From Clostridia bacterium (GTDB taxonomy: Bacteria; Bacillota; DSM-16504; Desulfitibacterales; Desulfitibacteraceae), in the NCBI GenBank assembly GCA_018333845.1, contig JAGXSK010000385.1:1-7731 (forward strand): a stretch of 7,731 nt of DNA, in the 5' to 3' direction. Made by a program: the position numbers and the translations under genes. Below are positions 1 through 5,719 of this stretch, one piece after another. Under the pieces are notes generated by a model. That model was given only the letters and a program-made list of their open reading frames with translations, was not told the DNA's origin and searched no databases. Position 1 is the stretch's first letter; every line of letters starts with the position of its first letter.

Positions 1-409
1 AAGTCTTTGATTCAAGCTTTTGACCACAGCTGCTGCAAAAGGCTGTACCTTCTTTTTCCTGGTTCCTGCAATTGGGACATGATACTAAAGATGCTGCACC
101 ACCTGCACCAGTACCTGCTGCCTGGCTTTCCTCGGCTTTCATCTGGCTATCCAGGCCAGCAATCTGATTCTCCAGATCCCTGATTTCCACACATAATAGT
201 CCAACTGCTTCATGAACAGGCTCTTCATCAGCAAGATACGCAGAATAGATTTGATTGCCTATTTCGAGCTTTTTTTCCTTGACCTTTCCCTCAAGCTGCA
301 TTTTTTCCATTTTAAGCTTTCCTGTAGTTACCAGCTCAGCAGACTTTTCCCCAAGGGTGGCTGCAGTTGTTTTGGCAGTCTCTGCCAGCTTTTTAAAAAA
401 TGAACTCAT
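1..409 (-). CDS. Coiled-coil protein with C-terminal zinc ribbon (partial, cut by window edge)
   Basis: The reverse strand is open from ATG at 409-407 to the window edge, giving 136 codons with no stop. The start is well supported by AGGAGG at 422-417, seven bases upstream. The protein begins MSSFFKKLAETAKTTAATLG. Residues 1-50 are Lys/Glu/Ala-rich and helical, and residues about 60-95 look like a coiled coil (LLCVEIRDLENQIAGLDSQM). A Gly/Ala linker follows, then a zinc ribbon with Cys at 111, 114, 125 and 128 (CPNC-x10-CSSC). There is no signal peptide or TM segment, so it is probably cytoplasmic. It lies 49 bases downstream of the zinc-ribbon/TM gene on the same strand and is likely co-transcribed with it. 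Such proteins are usually annotated only as zinc-ribbon domain-containing; no function is assigned. The C-terminus is outside the window and could hold a second ribbon. Confidence 0.85.
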   Translation of the reverse strand, partial: MSSFFKKLAETAKTTAATLGEKSAELVTTGKLKMEKMQLEGKVKEKKLEIGNQIYSAYLADEEPVHEAVGLLCVEIRDLENQIAGLDSQMKAEESQAAGTGAGGAASLVSCPNCRNQEKEGTAFCSSCGQKLESKT

Positions 410-416
410 AAGATTA

Positions 417-422
417 CCTCCT
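417..422 (-). promoter_or_regulatory. Ribosome binding site of the left-edge zinc-ribbon gene
   Basis: AGGAGG on the minus strand, seven bases before the ATG at 409. It fixes the start of the partial gene at the left edge. Confidence 0.8.
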
Positions 423-458
423 GTAATTTGATTTTTTGTTTTATTAACCCAACATTTT

Positions 459-1322
459 TTACAATCCGTATATGGAAGCCCAATCCACCTTCCATTTTCC
501 ATCTTCTTTTATAAGCACTACATCTATTGTTTCGCCGGCTAATGTGGCTGAAACCCTGGCCCTGTCACCACTTTCCTCAACTAACTGATAGGTAATGGTT
601 TTGTGCCAATCCTTGCCATAGTCCTCAGTGCCGTAGCTATTGATATAGCTCAGGCCTTCTGCTAATTCTTTCTCAAATGAATTGTTTGGATCTATCATTT
701 CCTCCTTTATAAACTCTATAGAATCTGCAGTAATTAAGGCAATGAAGTCTTCCACATTTTCATTAGCTATAGCCTTGAATAGATCTTCAACTGTTTTTTC
801 TGGACTAGAGGACAATATTCCAATGCTGGCCAGTATATCATTAGCTGGCAGAAGACCTCCCAGGTCTGCAGCAAAGTACACATAGGCAAAGCCAATAGCC
901 GAGAGAATTATTATTAATACAACAACTACTAGTATACCAATGAGGCAGCCCTTGTTGGATTTTTGCTTCTGATTAAACTGGGGATTAAACTGCTGCCCAG
1001 GAAAGCCCTGCCCATTCATTGGTCCAGGTCCAGGACCATGACTGTACATCTGACCTGGTGGCGGATAGCCTGGACTGGGTTGGTTTCCAGGGGTCCTATC
1101 ATATGACTGTGAGTGTTCCCCCTTGCCGTACATCATGCCCGCTGCCTGTGGGGGTGGAGGCGGTGGGGCAGCATTTAAATTTGTGCTCCTTGGTGGGGGC
1201 GGAGCTGGTGCGGGTGGAGTGCCAGATGCCCTATTATCTATTCCAGATTCTGTTTTTTGCCCGCAGCTGCCGCAGAATTTACTTCCCGGGTTTAGTTTAG
1301 CACCGCAATTATGACAAAACAT
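459..1322 (-). CDS. Zinc-ribbon, proline-rich linker, single-TM protein with extracytoplasmic domain
   Basis: A 287-residue protein. The chosen ATG (1322-1320) follows GGAGG by seven bases; an in-frame ATG 11 codons upstream (1355) has no such site and would precede the zinc ribbon with an unrelated stretch. Order: zinc ribbon with Cys 3, 6, 17 and 20 (CHNC-x10-CGSC); Pro/Gly/Gln-rich disordered linker, about residues 30-122; one strong TM helix, about 125-151 (GCLIGILVVVVLIIILSAIG); then an outside domain, 172-287. The last part (SSPEKTVEDLFKAIANENVE near the start, DGKWKVDWASIY at the end) resembles the DUF4878/NTF2-like fold found outside the membrane in Gram-positives; that family match is from pattern memory. 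The predicted topology places the ribbon in the cytoplasm and the NTF2-like part outside. It is the first gene of the minus-strand pair and diverges from the plus-strand cluster. A sensor or anchoring role is inference. Confidence 0.88.
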   Translation of the reverse strand: MFCHNCGAKLNPGSKFCGSCGQKTESGIDNRASGTPPAPAPPPPRSTNLNAAPPPPPPQAAGMMYGKGEHSQSYDRTPGNQPSPGYPPPGQMYSHGPGPGPMNGQGFPGQQFNPQFNQKQKSNKGCLIGILVVVVLIIILSAIGFAYVYFAADLGGLLPANDILASIGILSSSPEKTVEDLFKAIANENVEDFIALITADSIEFIKEEMIDPNNSFEKELAEGLSYINSYGTEDYGKDWHKTITYQLVEESGDRARVSATLAGETIDVVLIKEDGKWKVDWASIYGL

Positions 1323-1348
1323 TTTTATCTCCTCCAAATATTCATTTT

Positions 1349-1377
1349 CTAACACATTAAATCTCTATTAGGGTCAA
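1349..1377 (-). promoter_or_regulatory. Weak candidate promoter for the minus-strand pair
   Basis: On the minus strand, TTGACC (1377-1372) is followed after 17 bases by TGTTAG (1354-1349). The -35 matches consensus at five of six bases, but the -10 at only three of six. It would give a leader of about 20 bases before the 1322 start. This is the best candidate seen, not a confident call. Confidence 0.22.
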
Positions 1378-1421
1378 ACAAGCAAGCCACATCACATTGG
1401 GGGTATTTTTGGCAATAAGGC

Positions 1422-1476
1422 AATTGGAAAGACTAATATTCCTAAATTTTTTTAAGGTAGTCTTTGCAGTCCAATT
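1422..1476. repeat. Imperfect long hairpin
   Basis: AATTGG then AAAGACTA (1422-1435) can pair with TAGTCTTT (1458-1465) and CCAATT (1471-1476), leaving a five-base bulge (1466-1470) and a 22-base AT-rich loop. The 8-bp inner stem is perfect. It is followed on the plus strand by A-runs rather than T-runs, so it does not look like a plus-strand terminator. Its role is unknown. Confidence 0.5.
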
Positions 1477-1501
1477 ATATAAAAAAAGCTCAATAGTTAA
1501 T

Positions 1502-1519
1502 ATCACCCGAAAGGGTGAT
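1502..1519. repeat. Palindrome copy 1: ATCACCC-GAAA-GGGTGAT
   Basis: A perfect 7-bp stem closed by a GAAA tetraloop when read on the plus strand (C-GAAA-G, a very stable RNA loop). Plus-strand TTT follows directly. An identical core recurs 80 bases downstream at 1582-1599. It could be an RNA hairpin (leader or terminator-like) or a DNA operator; the sequence does not decide. Confidence 0.7.
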
Positions 1520-1580
1520 TTTGCTATGCATGGATGGAAGTATATGAAAAAAGGGTGTGAATATTACAAAAAAACCACAA

Positions 1581-1600
1581 AATCACCCGAAAGGGTGATT
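1581..1600. repeat. Palindrome copy 2: AATCACCC-GAAA-GGGTGATT
   Basis: A perfect 8-bp stem with the same GAAA loop as copy 1; the 18-base core is identical between copies and their centres are exactly 80 bases apart. Each copy is preceded by an A7 run (1481-1487 and 1568-1574). Read on the minus strand, copy 2 is followed by a T-rich tract, so a minus-direction terminator is an alternative, but no minus-strand gene upstream of it is visible. Confidence 0.7.
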
Positions 1601-1651
1601 GAAAAATTTACTGTTAAATGTAAACATTTTGTTAAGAAGTTTTCGGCTTTC

Positions 1652-1679
1652 TTGACAAAACACACAGATATACTATTAC
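1652..1679 (+). promoter_or_regulatory. Candidate sigma-A-type promoter for the plus-strand cluster
   Basis: A perfect TTGACA (1652-1657) with TATTAC (1674-1679) after 16 bases; ATTACT one base later is an alternative with a 17-base spacer. The -10 is only a 4/6 match. Transcription would start near 1687, giving a leader of about 165 bases that contains almost the whole inverted-repeat element at 1674-1821. The -10 coincides with the outer left arm of that element. Confidence 0.42.
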
Positions 1680-1821
1680 TACAGCGAAAGGCTGCTAGTT
1701 TCGTTACATCCTACACCAGGGGGACTGTTCCATCGTCTTCCCTTCGGATCTTCGTTGCGCTGCAGTGACGCTCGAACCGTCCCCATGGCCCCGTTAATTG
1801 CTGAATTTCGCTGTAGTACTA
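1674..1821. mobile_element. MITE/REP-like nested inverted-repeat element
   Basis: Terminal arms TATTACTACAGCGAAA (1674-1689) and TTTCGCTGTAGTACTA (1806-1821) are inverted copies matching at 15 of 16 bases. A second inverted pair lies inside (1716-1737 and 1767-1788). The element is about 148 bases, non-coding, and could fold end to end. This is what a non-autonomous, transposase-mobilised or extragenic palindromic element looks like. No transposase gene is in the window and no clear target duplication was seen; neighbouring TACTATA-like flanks may be part of the arms. It sits in the presumed leader of the 956-residue gene. Confidence 0.6.
1716..1788. repeat. Inner REP-like palindrome, GGGGAC-GTTC type
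   Basis: The left arm (1716-1737, CCAGGGGGACTGTTCCATCG...) is an imperfect inverted copy of the right arm (1767-1788, ending AACCGTCCCCATGG), with about 29 bases between. The left arm closely matches a segment inside the 435-residue gene at 5861-5885, sharing CCAGGGGGAC-x-GTTCC followed by GTCT-CC. The shared motif identifies a dispersed repeat family. Confidence 0.65.
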
Positions 1822-1837
1822 TAGACAAAGCTTTAAA

Positions 1838-1844
1838 AGGAGGG
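1838..1844 (+). promoter_or_regulatory. Ribosome binding site deciding the TTG start at 1852
   Basis: AGGAGGG, seven bases before TTG at 1852-1854. It is the only strong site nearby and supports a TTG start for the 956-residue protein. Confidence 0.8.
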
Positions 1845-1851
1845 AAACAAA

Positions 1852-4722
1852 TTGGACTTTAAGAAGGCTACCACGAGATACAAGTACTTACAAGAACAGC
1901 TTAAAAAGAAAAAAATATCCCAAGACCAATTTGCTCATGAGGCTGCCAAAATACAGTTTCAGGATAGTCAAGGAAACTGGTGGCAGATTAACCCAGATGA
2001 TGGCAGCTGGTTAACATGGGATGGAAGCAATTGGACTAAAGGAGATCCTAACAAATTAAAACCTCAGCTTACAGGATTACCACCGGGCGGTCCCCAATCT
2101 CTAGTGCAGCTTTTTGTATTCATGCTTAAAGGAATTTACAAAAGCTTACCTAAGATGCTTTTGCGAGCTGTTATTATTGGTTTTATAATTTGGATTGCTC
2201 ATGCATACCTGCTTGTTGTTGTAAATAATGGGTTCTTAGCTAAGACACAAAGCTGGGCAATTAGTATTATTGCTTTAAAAACGAGCAATCAAAATAATGT
2301 TCCGGAAGCAGCTTTTTTTTGGACCATGGTAGGCTGGTTGGTGTCTTATATAATTTTTACAAGGATCATTGGTAAGGGGCCAATTAATTTTATTAAGGAT
2401 ATAATTTCTACACCAGGATGGGTTTTCAGGGGCTTAAAGCAGATGGGAAGCAAAAATATTGGCATTTTTCTAATTATTACTGCCCTGGGATTGGCTCTTA
2501 ATTTTTTTATAGAAAACATTTTTATTTCTGGACTAATTGCTGTTTCCTTCTTTTTAATATTAACTTCTCGCTATGAAGGTCTAATGTATCTTATCATTAG
2601 ACTTGCCCATTCAGACATACAGCGTATTTTCAGCAGGAGCAAGCAGGCTAGACCCTTTAATGATGCATATTTAATAGCATTATTGACAGGTATTGTTTTA
2701 AGTGCTGTAATATATTTTCTTCTTCCTTACAGGCCTTATAGTGCATATTTATCTACTGCCCTTTTATTAGGTGCAGGGGTGTTTTTAATGGTAAAGACCA
2801 GAAGTCAAGCTTTTAGTGTTTTTTTTACAGCTTATGCTGTTATAAATATACTTTGGTTTTTAACAACTGGGGCTTTTGCCCGATGTGATTCTGTGGGCGG
2901 TGGTTGGGCTCAATCTGGTGGTAATTTTGCTGGATGGTGGGCAAATCCAGGGCGGGATGAAGCTTTAGCTGCAGGTAATATTCCTGCAGCAGGAGGTGCC
3001 TTGGGGAGCCTGCTGGGCAGCCTGGGTAATGCTTTTAGTTCAGTATTTTCCACTGCAGCCCAGACAGTTCGAGGGACGGCTGCCAGAGTTGGTGAAGGTT
3101 TATCAAATGCTTATCAATCTGTGAAGGAAACAGCCGTATATACAGTGGATGTTGCTGTAGGAACTGTTAAAAATATTGGGCAGGATTTTGTAGAGGCTGG
3201 CAAAACCATTGGTGAATTTGCAGGTAATGTATGGGAGGGTGCCGAGCAGGTTGCATGGGATACGGCTCAGGCAGCAAGAGATATCTATAATAATCCTGTT
3301 CTTATTTTTGAAACTTTTGAGCGTAGTGCTGGACAGATTATGGATGGAGTTTTTAGTGTTGCCCAGGAGACAGCTCAGATTGCAAGGGATGTTTGGAATA
3401 ATCCCAGTATTATTACTGATACTATCCGACAAACAGGAAGCGACCTGGTCAATATAGGATCTAATATTGGCAGAGCCATATATACAACAATCACAGATCC
3501 TAGGAAAGCTTGGGAATTTATTAGAGAGGCATCAGGGATAAATAATTTTCAAAACAGCTTGGATCCCAATAGGTCTTTAATCAGCCGAATTGGTCAGGTG
3601 GGATTAGGAACTATGAAGCTTGCCAGTTCTATTATGACTGCCGGTAAGGCTGGTGTAGCTATCAAGGCTGGTGCTTCACAGGTTGCTGGTATTGCTGGTG
3701 CAATTAAAACGGGAAAAACTGCAGCTGTAGCAGGCTCAATTAAAACAGGAAAAACTGTTGCGGGAGGAGCCTCTGCTGTAAAAACTGCTGGCAGAAGCCT
3801 GCCTGTAGCAAGGCCAAGTGATGCCAGCAATATAGCTGCTTTTAGAAATGCACAGATAGCAGGAAAAAACAAGGTGGATAGTTTTATAGATGCAATAAAA
3901 AGTAAAGATCCTGCACGCATAAAGGAAGCCGCACTTAGAATTCAGGGGGATAATCAGGCCATAGCAAATTTAAATGATCGCAACAATTTCATAAAGAATC
4001 AGTTTAACAGACAGATGCAGGATATTTATAGAAATGTTGACCAGAGAACTATTGAAAGGCTGGCAAGAGATTATAATGTTAGGCCGGACCAAATTAGAGT
4101 GGTGTCAGCTACCAATCCCAACAGATCCCTTACAAATGTAAAGGTAGGCTTTGATAGAGACATTACTTATAAAATTGGAAATAAAGATATACCTGCTGAT
4201 AAGCTGCAGGAGATATATAACCAGGAATTTCGCAGGGTAACTGGTGGAGCAGATCCCACCAGGCTGGGACAACAGGCAGTGGATAGGCTGCATGCAGAGG
4301 CATATGGAAGACAGGCAAGTGACCTGCAAAAGGCATTATCAGGGCAAAGCCATAGGATTGTTGACAGCCAGCAGATAGGAAAGACAATTTCCTATAAAGC
4401 TCACCATTCTTTTCAAGAGGCTGCTCGTGCTGCTGAACCTGGGGTATCCCAAAGGCACATGTTTGATGGCATGAGACAGGTAACAAAACAGTGGAATAAT
4501 CAGATTAAATCAACCATGGATTACTTAAACAGCACTTCTAATGCTGGGAGACAGGTGAGAGTTCCAGCAAGGCTCCAGGAGGCAATCAGAATCATGGATC
4601 AGGTAAACCATGGAGTTTCTCCAGCTGAAATAACCCAACAACTGCGCAGTTTAGGAATGACACCAACTGATGTGGCCACACAGGCAGGAGATTTCTTTGA
4701 TACCATAATAAGATTAAGGTAA
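1852..4722 (+). CDS. Large polytopic membrane protein with SHOCT/WW-like N-terminus, helical repeats and uncharacterised C-terminal domain
   Basis: 956 residues from a TTG start backed by AGGAGGG. Residues about 10-35 (YKYLQEQLKKKKISQDQF) resemble a SHOCT-like helical hairpin. They lead into a Trp-rich module at 42-61 (NWWQINPDDGSWLTWDGSNW). About seven hydrophobic segments follow (roughly 102-124, 152-172, 203-220, 222-238, 272-292, 297-314, 319-338), then a Gly/Trp-rich hinge (348-367). Residues 380-650 are Ala/Gly-rich amphipathic helix with internal repeats, including two 36-residue units sharing ARD-x-x-NNP. The C-terminal part (about 660-956) is soluble and well structured, with a charged GFDRDITYK motif at 766-774, a HAEAYGR motif at 814-820, and a Trp/Lys-rich helix near 875-892. 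The membrane part plus helical repeats plus discrete C-terminal domain resembles polymorphic-toxin or effector scaffolds, but no known toxin catalytic motif is visible. First gene of the plus-strand cluster. Function unknown. Confidence 0.93.
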   Translation: MDFKKATTRYKYLQEQLKKKKISQDQFAHEAAKIQFQDSQGNWWQINPDDGSWLTWDGSNWTKGDPNKLKPQLTGLPPGGPQSLVQLFVFMLKGIYKSLPKMLLRAVIIGFIIWIAHAYLLVVVNNGFLAKTQSWAISIIALKTSNQNNVPEAAFFWTMVGWLVSYIIFTRIIGKGPINFIKDIISTPGWVFRGLKQMGSKNIGIFLIITALGLALNFFIENIFISGLIAVSFFLILTSRYEGLMYLIIRLAHSDIQRIFSRSKQARPFNDAYLIALLTGIVLSAVIYFLLPYRPYSAYLSTALLLGAGVFLMVKTRSQAFSVFFTAYAVINILWFLTTGAFARCDSVGGGWAQSGGNFAGWWANPGRDEALAAGNIPAAGGALGSLLGSLGNAFSSVFSTAAQTVRGTAARVGEGLSNAYQSVKETAVYTVDVAVGTVKNIGQDFVEAGKTIGEFAGNVWEGAEQVAWDTAQAARDIYNNPVLIFETFERSAGQIMDGVFSVAQETAQIARDVWNNPSIITDTIRQTGSDLVNIGSNIGRAIYTTITDPRKAWEFIREASGINNFQNSLDPNRSLISRIGQVGLGTMKLASSIMTAGKAGVAIKAGASQVAGIAGAIKTGKTAAVAGSIKTGKTVAGGASAVKTAGRSLPVARPSDASNIAAFRNAQIAGKNKVDSFIDAIKSKDPARIKEAALRIQGDNQAIANLNDRNNFIKNQFNRQMQDIYRNVDQRTIERLARDYNVRPDQIRVVSATNPNRSLTNVKVGFDRDITYKIGNKDIPADKLQEIYNQEFRRVTGGADPTRLGQQAVDRLHAEAYGRQASDLQKALSGQSHRIVDSQQIGKTISYKAHHSFQEAARAAEPGVSQRHMFDGMRQVTKQWNNQIKSTMDYLNSTSNAGRQVRVPARLQEAIRIMDQVNHGVSPAEITQQLRSLGMTPTDVATQAGDFFDTIIRLR
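3244..3459 (+). repeat. Two 36-residue repeats in the 956-residue protein
   Basis: Residues 465-500 and 501-536 align without gaps: VAWDTAQAARDIYNNP (467-482) against VAQETAQIARDVWNNP (503-518). A weaker third unit ends at TTITDP (545-550). The repetition is much clearer in protein than in DNA, so it is an old structural repeat rather than a recent duplication. Confidence 0.7.
3700..3771 (+). repeat. Two 36-base tandem repeats (IKTGKT)
   Basis: The 20-base stretches at 3701-3720 and 3737-3756 differ at one base and are 36 bases apart. They encode two 12-residue units, AIKTGKTAAVAG and SIKTGKTVAGGA, residues 617-640. The near-identity in DNA points to a recent slippage-type duplication in an Ala/Gly/Lys-rich linker. 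Confidence 0.75.
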
Positions 4723-4724
4723 TA

Positions 4725-4732
4725 GGGGAGGG
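4725..4732 (+). promoter_or_regulatory. Ribosome binding site deciding the GTG start at 4739
   Basis: GGGGAGGG, six bases before GTG at 4739. The first in-frame ATG (4757) is too far downstream to use it well and has no site of its own, so GTG is preferred. Confidence 0.7.
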
Positions 4733-4738
4733 TTACTG

Positions 4739-5719
4739 GTGCAAAAGATTATTTCAATGGAAGAGCGTGGCAGGCTATTGGATAGCTATTTTAATATAAT
4801 AGACATACTTGCCAAATTAAATAAAGATTATGATGAAGGAGCAGATGGCTATTCTTCAGAAGAGGAGCTGCTGAAGCTTATAGAAGAAAAAAGGACAGCA
4901 GCCCAAGAATTAAGAAAGGCGTATCTAAATGGAATACCCACTAAGGCTGTTTCCAAGTGTCCCTTCACCGGCAAAGTTTTAGAGCGCACAATTGATTTAT
5001 CGGGGATTAACGGATTGTGGTGGGACTATGATAATCCTGCAAGGCTGCAGGAGGAGTTACTGCCAACCTTTTTTGCCATGGATGGTGCTTTACAACTCGG
5101 TGACACAATAGAAGCCTTTCCATTTAACTGCAGTGTAGGGCCGGAGGTGCCTTTTGTTCTCCCAAGACTTTTAAAACATGCTCAGATAAAGGCAGTATTA
5201 TCTTCTTTCCCAATTGGAAGCCACAGGTTGTATTTTATAACCTATTATTCTGAGCCCATGCTCTCGGAAATAAGAAGAACAAATGACATTGGCACTTATT
5301 GCTACAAGTACAAGGATAGGGAAGGAAGATTGCAGCACGATTTTTATGAAGATCCTGCTAAAGATTTTGAACTTGAAGATTGGATAAGATCTGGCAGACT
5401 GCTCTGGATTGAACCGGATGATGAGAATCTTACTTTAAGGGGTTATGTAACGGGCTGTCCTTACCTTGATTTATCAGGAAACCGCAAAACCCTTGTTCTA
5501 TATGAAGGAAGGGTTTCTGAAGCAGAGGAATCACAATGGATTCTAGAATCAAGTGAGTTTTTGCCAGATGAAACTGACGGAATACCCCTGGAAGAAATAG
5601 CCATGGAAATAGGTGAGGAGGAATGGTTTCTGGAGACAGATAATATTTATCCCAATGAGCTTTATGATTTATCTCCAGAAGAAATTGCCATTAAAATTAA
5701 CGAGGAGGATGGCCAATAA
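4739..5719 (+). CDS. Uncharacterised soluble 326-residue protein with acidic C-terminus
   Basis: It starts at GTG, 16 bases after the stop of the 956-residue gene. No signal peptide or TM segment, so probably cytoplasmic. Residues 8-62 are helical and charged. A CPFTGKVL motif at 74-81, where the Cys-Pro resembles half of a knuckle, precedes a compact domain with conserved-looking blocks NGLWWDYDNPARLQEE (91-106), CSVGPEVPFVLPRLL (131-145) and HRLYFITYY (162-170). The Cys residues (74, 131, 188, 240) do not form CxxC pairs, so unlike its neighbours this is not a zinc ribbon. The C-terminus (270-326) is very acidic and carries a short duplication, IPLEEIAMEIGEEE (282-295) against LSPEEIAIKINEED (311-324). 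Its stop overlaps the next start by one base. I do not recognise the family. The operon position suggests it works with the flanking membrane and zinc-ribbon proteins. Confidence 0.92.
   Translation: MQKIISMEERGRLLDSYFNIIDILAKLNKDYDEGADGYSSEEELLKLIEEKRTAAQELRKAYLNGIPTKAVSKCPFTGKVLERTIDLSGINGLWWDYDNPARLQEELLPTFFAMDGALQLGDTIEAFPFNCSVGPEVPFVLPRLLKHAQIKAVLSSFPIGSHRLYFITYYSEPMLSEIRRTNDIGTYCYKYKDREGRLQHDFYEDPAKDFELEDWIRSGRLLWIEPDDENLTLRGYVTGCPYLDLSGNRKTLVLYEGRVSEAEESQWILESSEFLPDETDGIPLEEIAMEIGEEEWFLETDNIYPNELYDLSPEEIAIKINEEDGQ

Larger units (their letters stand above)
1323..1851. other. 529-base divergent intergenic region rich in palindromes
   Basis: No credible gene lies here. An open plus-strand frame at 1397-1768 has no ribosome binding site and runs through three inverted repeats, so it is not called. 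The region holds both divergent start regions, one long imperfect hairpin, two copies of a 7-8 bp stem with a GAAA loop, and a nested inverted-repeat element ending 30 bases before the 956-residue gene. Each is listed separately. Confidence 0.8.

Noticed and set aside
1019..1314. Plus-strand open frames opposite the proline-rich linker
   Set aside because: They are antisense to the GC-richer linker of the minus-strand TM protein; their Cys/Gly-rich products only mirror Pro and Gln codons.
1502..1600. CRISPR array suggested by repeated palindromes
   Set aside because: Only two copies of an 18-20 base palindrome, a spacing of about 60 bases and no cas genes.
1500..1610. Riboswitch suggested by the C-GAAA-G hairpins
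   Set aside because: Only isolated stem-loops are seen; the other conserved segments of c-di-GMP, cobalamin or similar riboswitches are missing.
1397..1768. Plus-strand open frame of 123 codons in the intergenic region
   Set aside because: No ribosome binding site, Lys/Phe-rich random-looking composition, and it reads through both GAAA hairpins and half of the nested inverted repeat.
3697..3756. Two GxxxxGKT matches that look like Walker A motifs
   Set aside because: They come from a 12-residue tandem repeat in a low-complexity Ala/Gly/Lys linker, with no Walker B or surrounding NTPase fold.
3594..3920. Minus-strand Ala/Pro-rich open frame opposite the 956-residue gene
   Set aside because: A shadow of the Ala/Gly-rich linker, with no ribosome binding site and inside a well-supported plus-strand gene.
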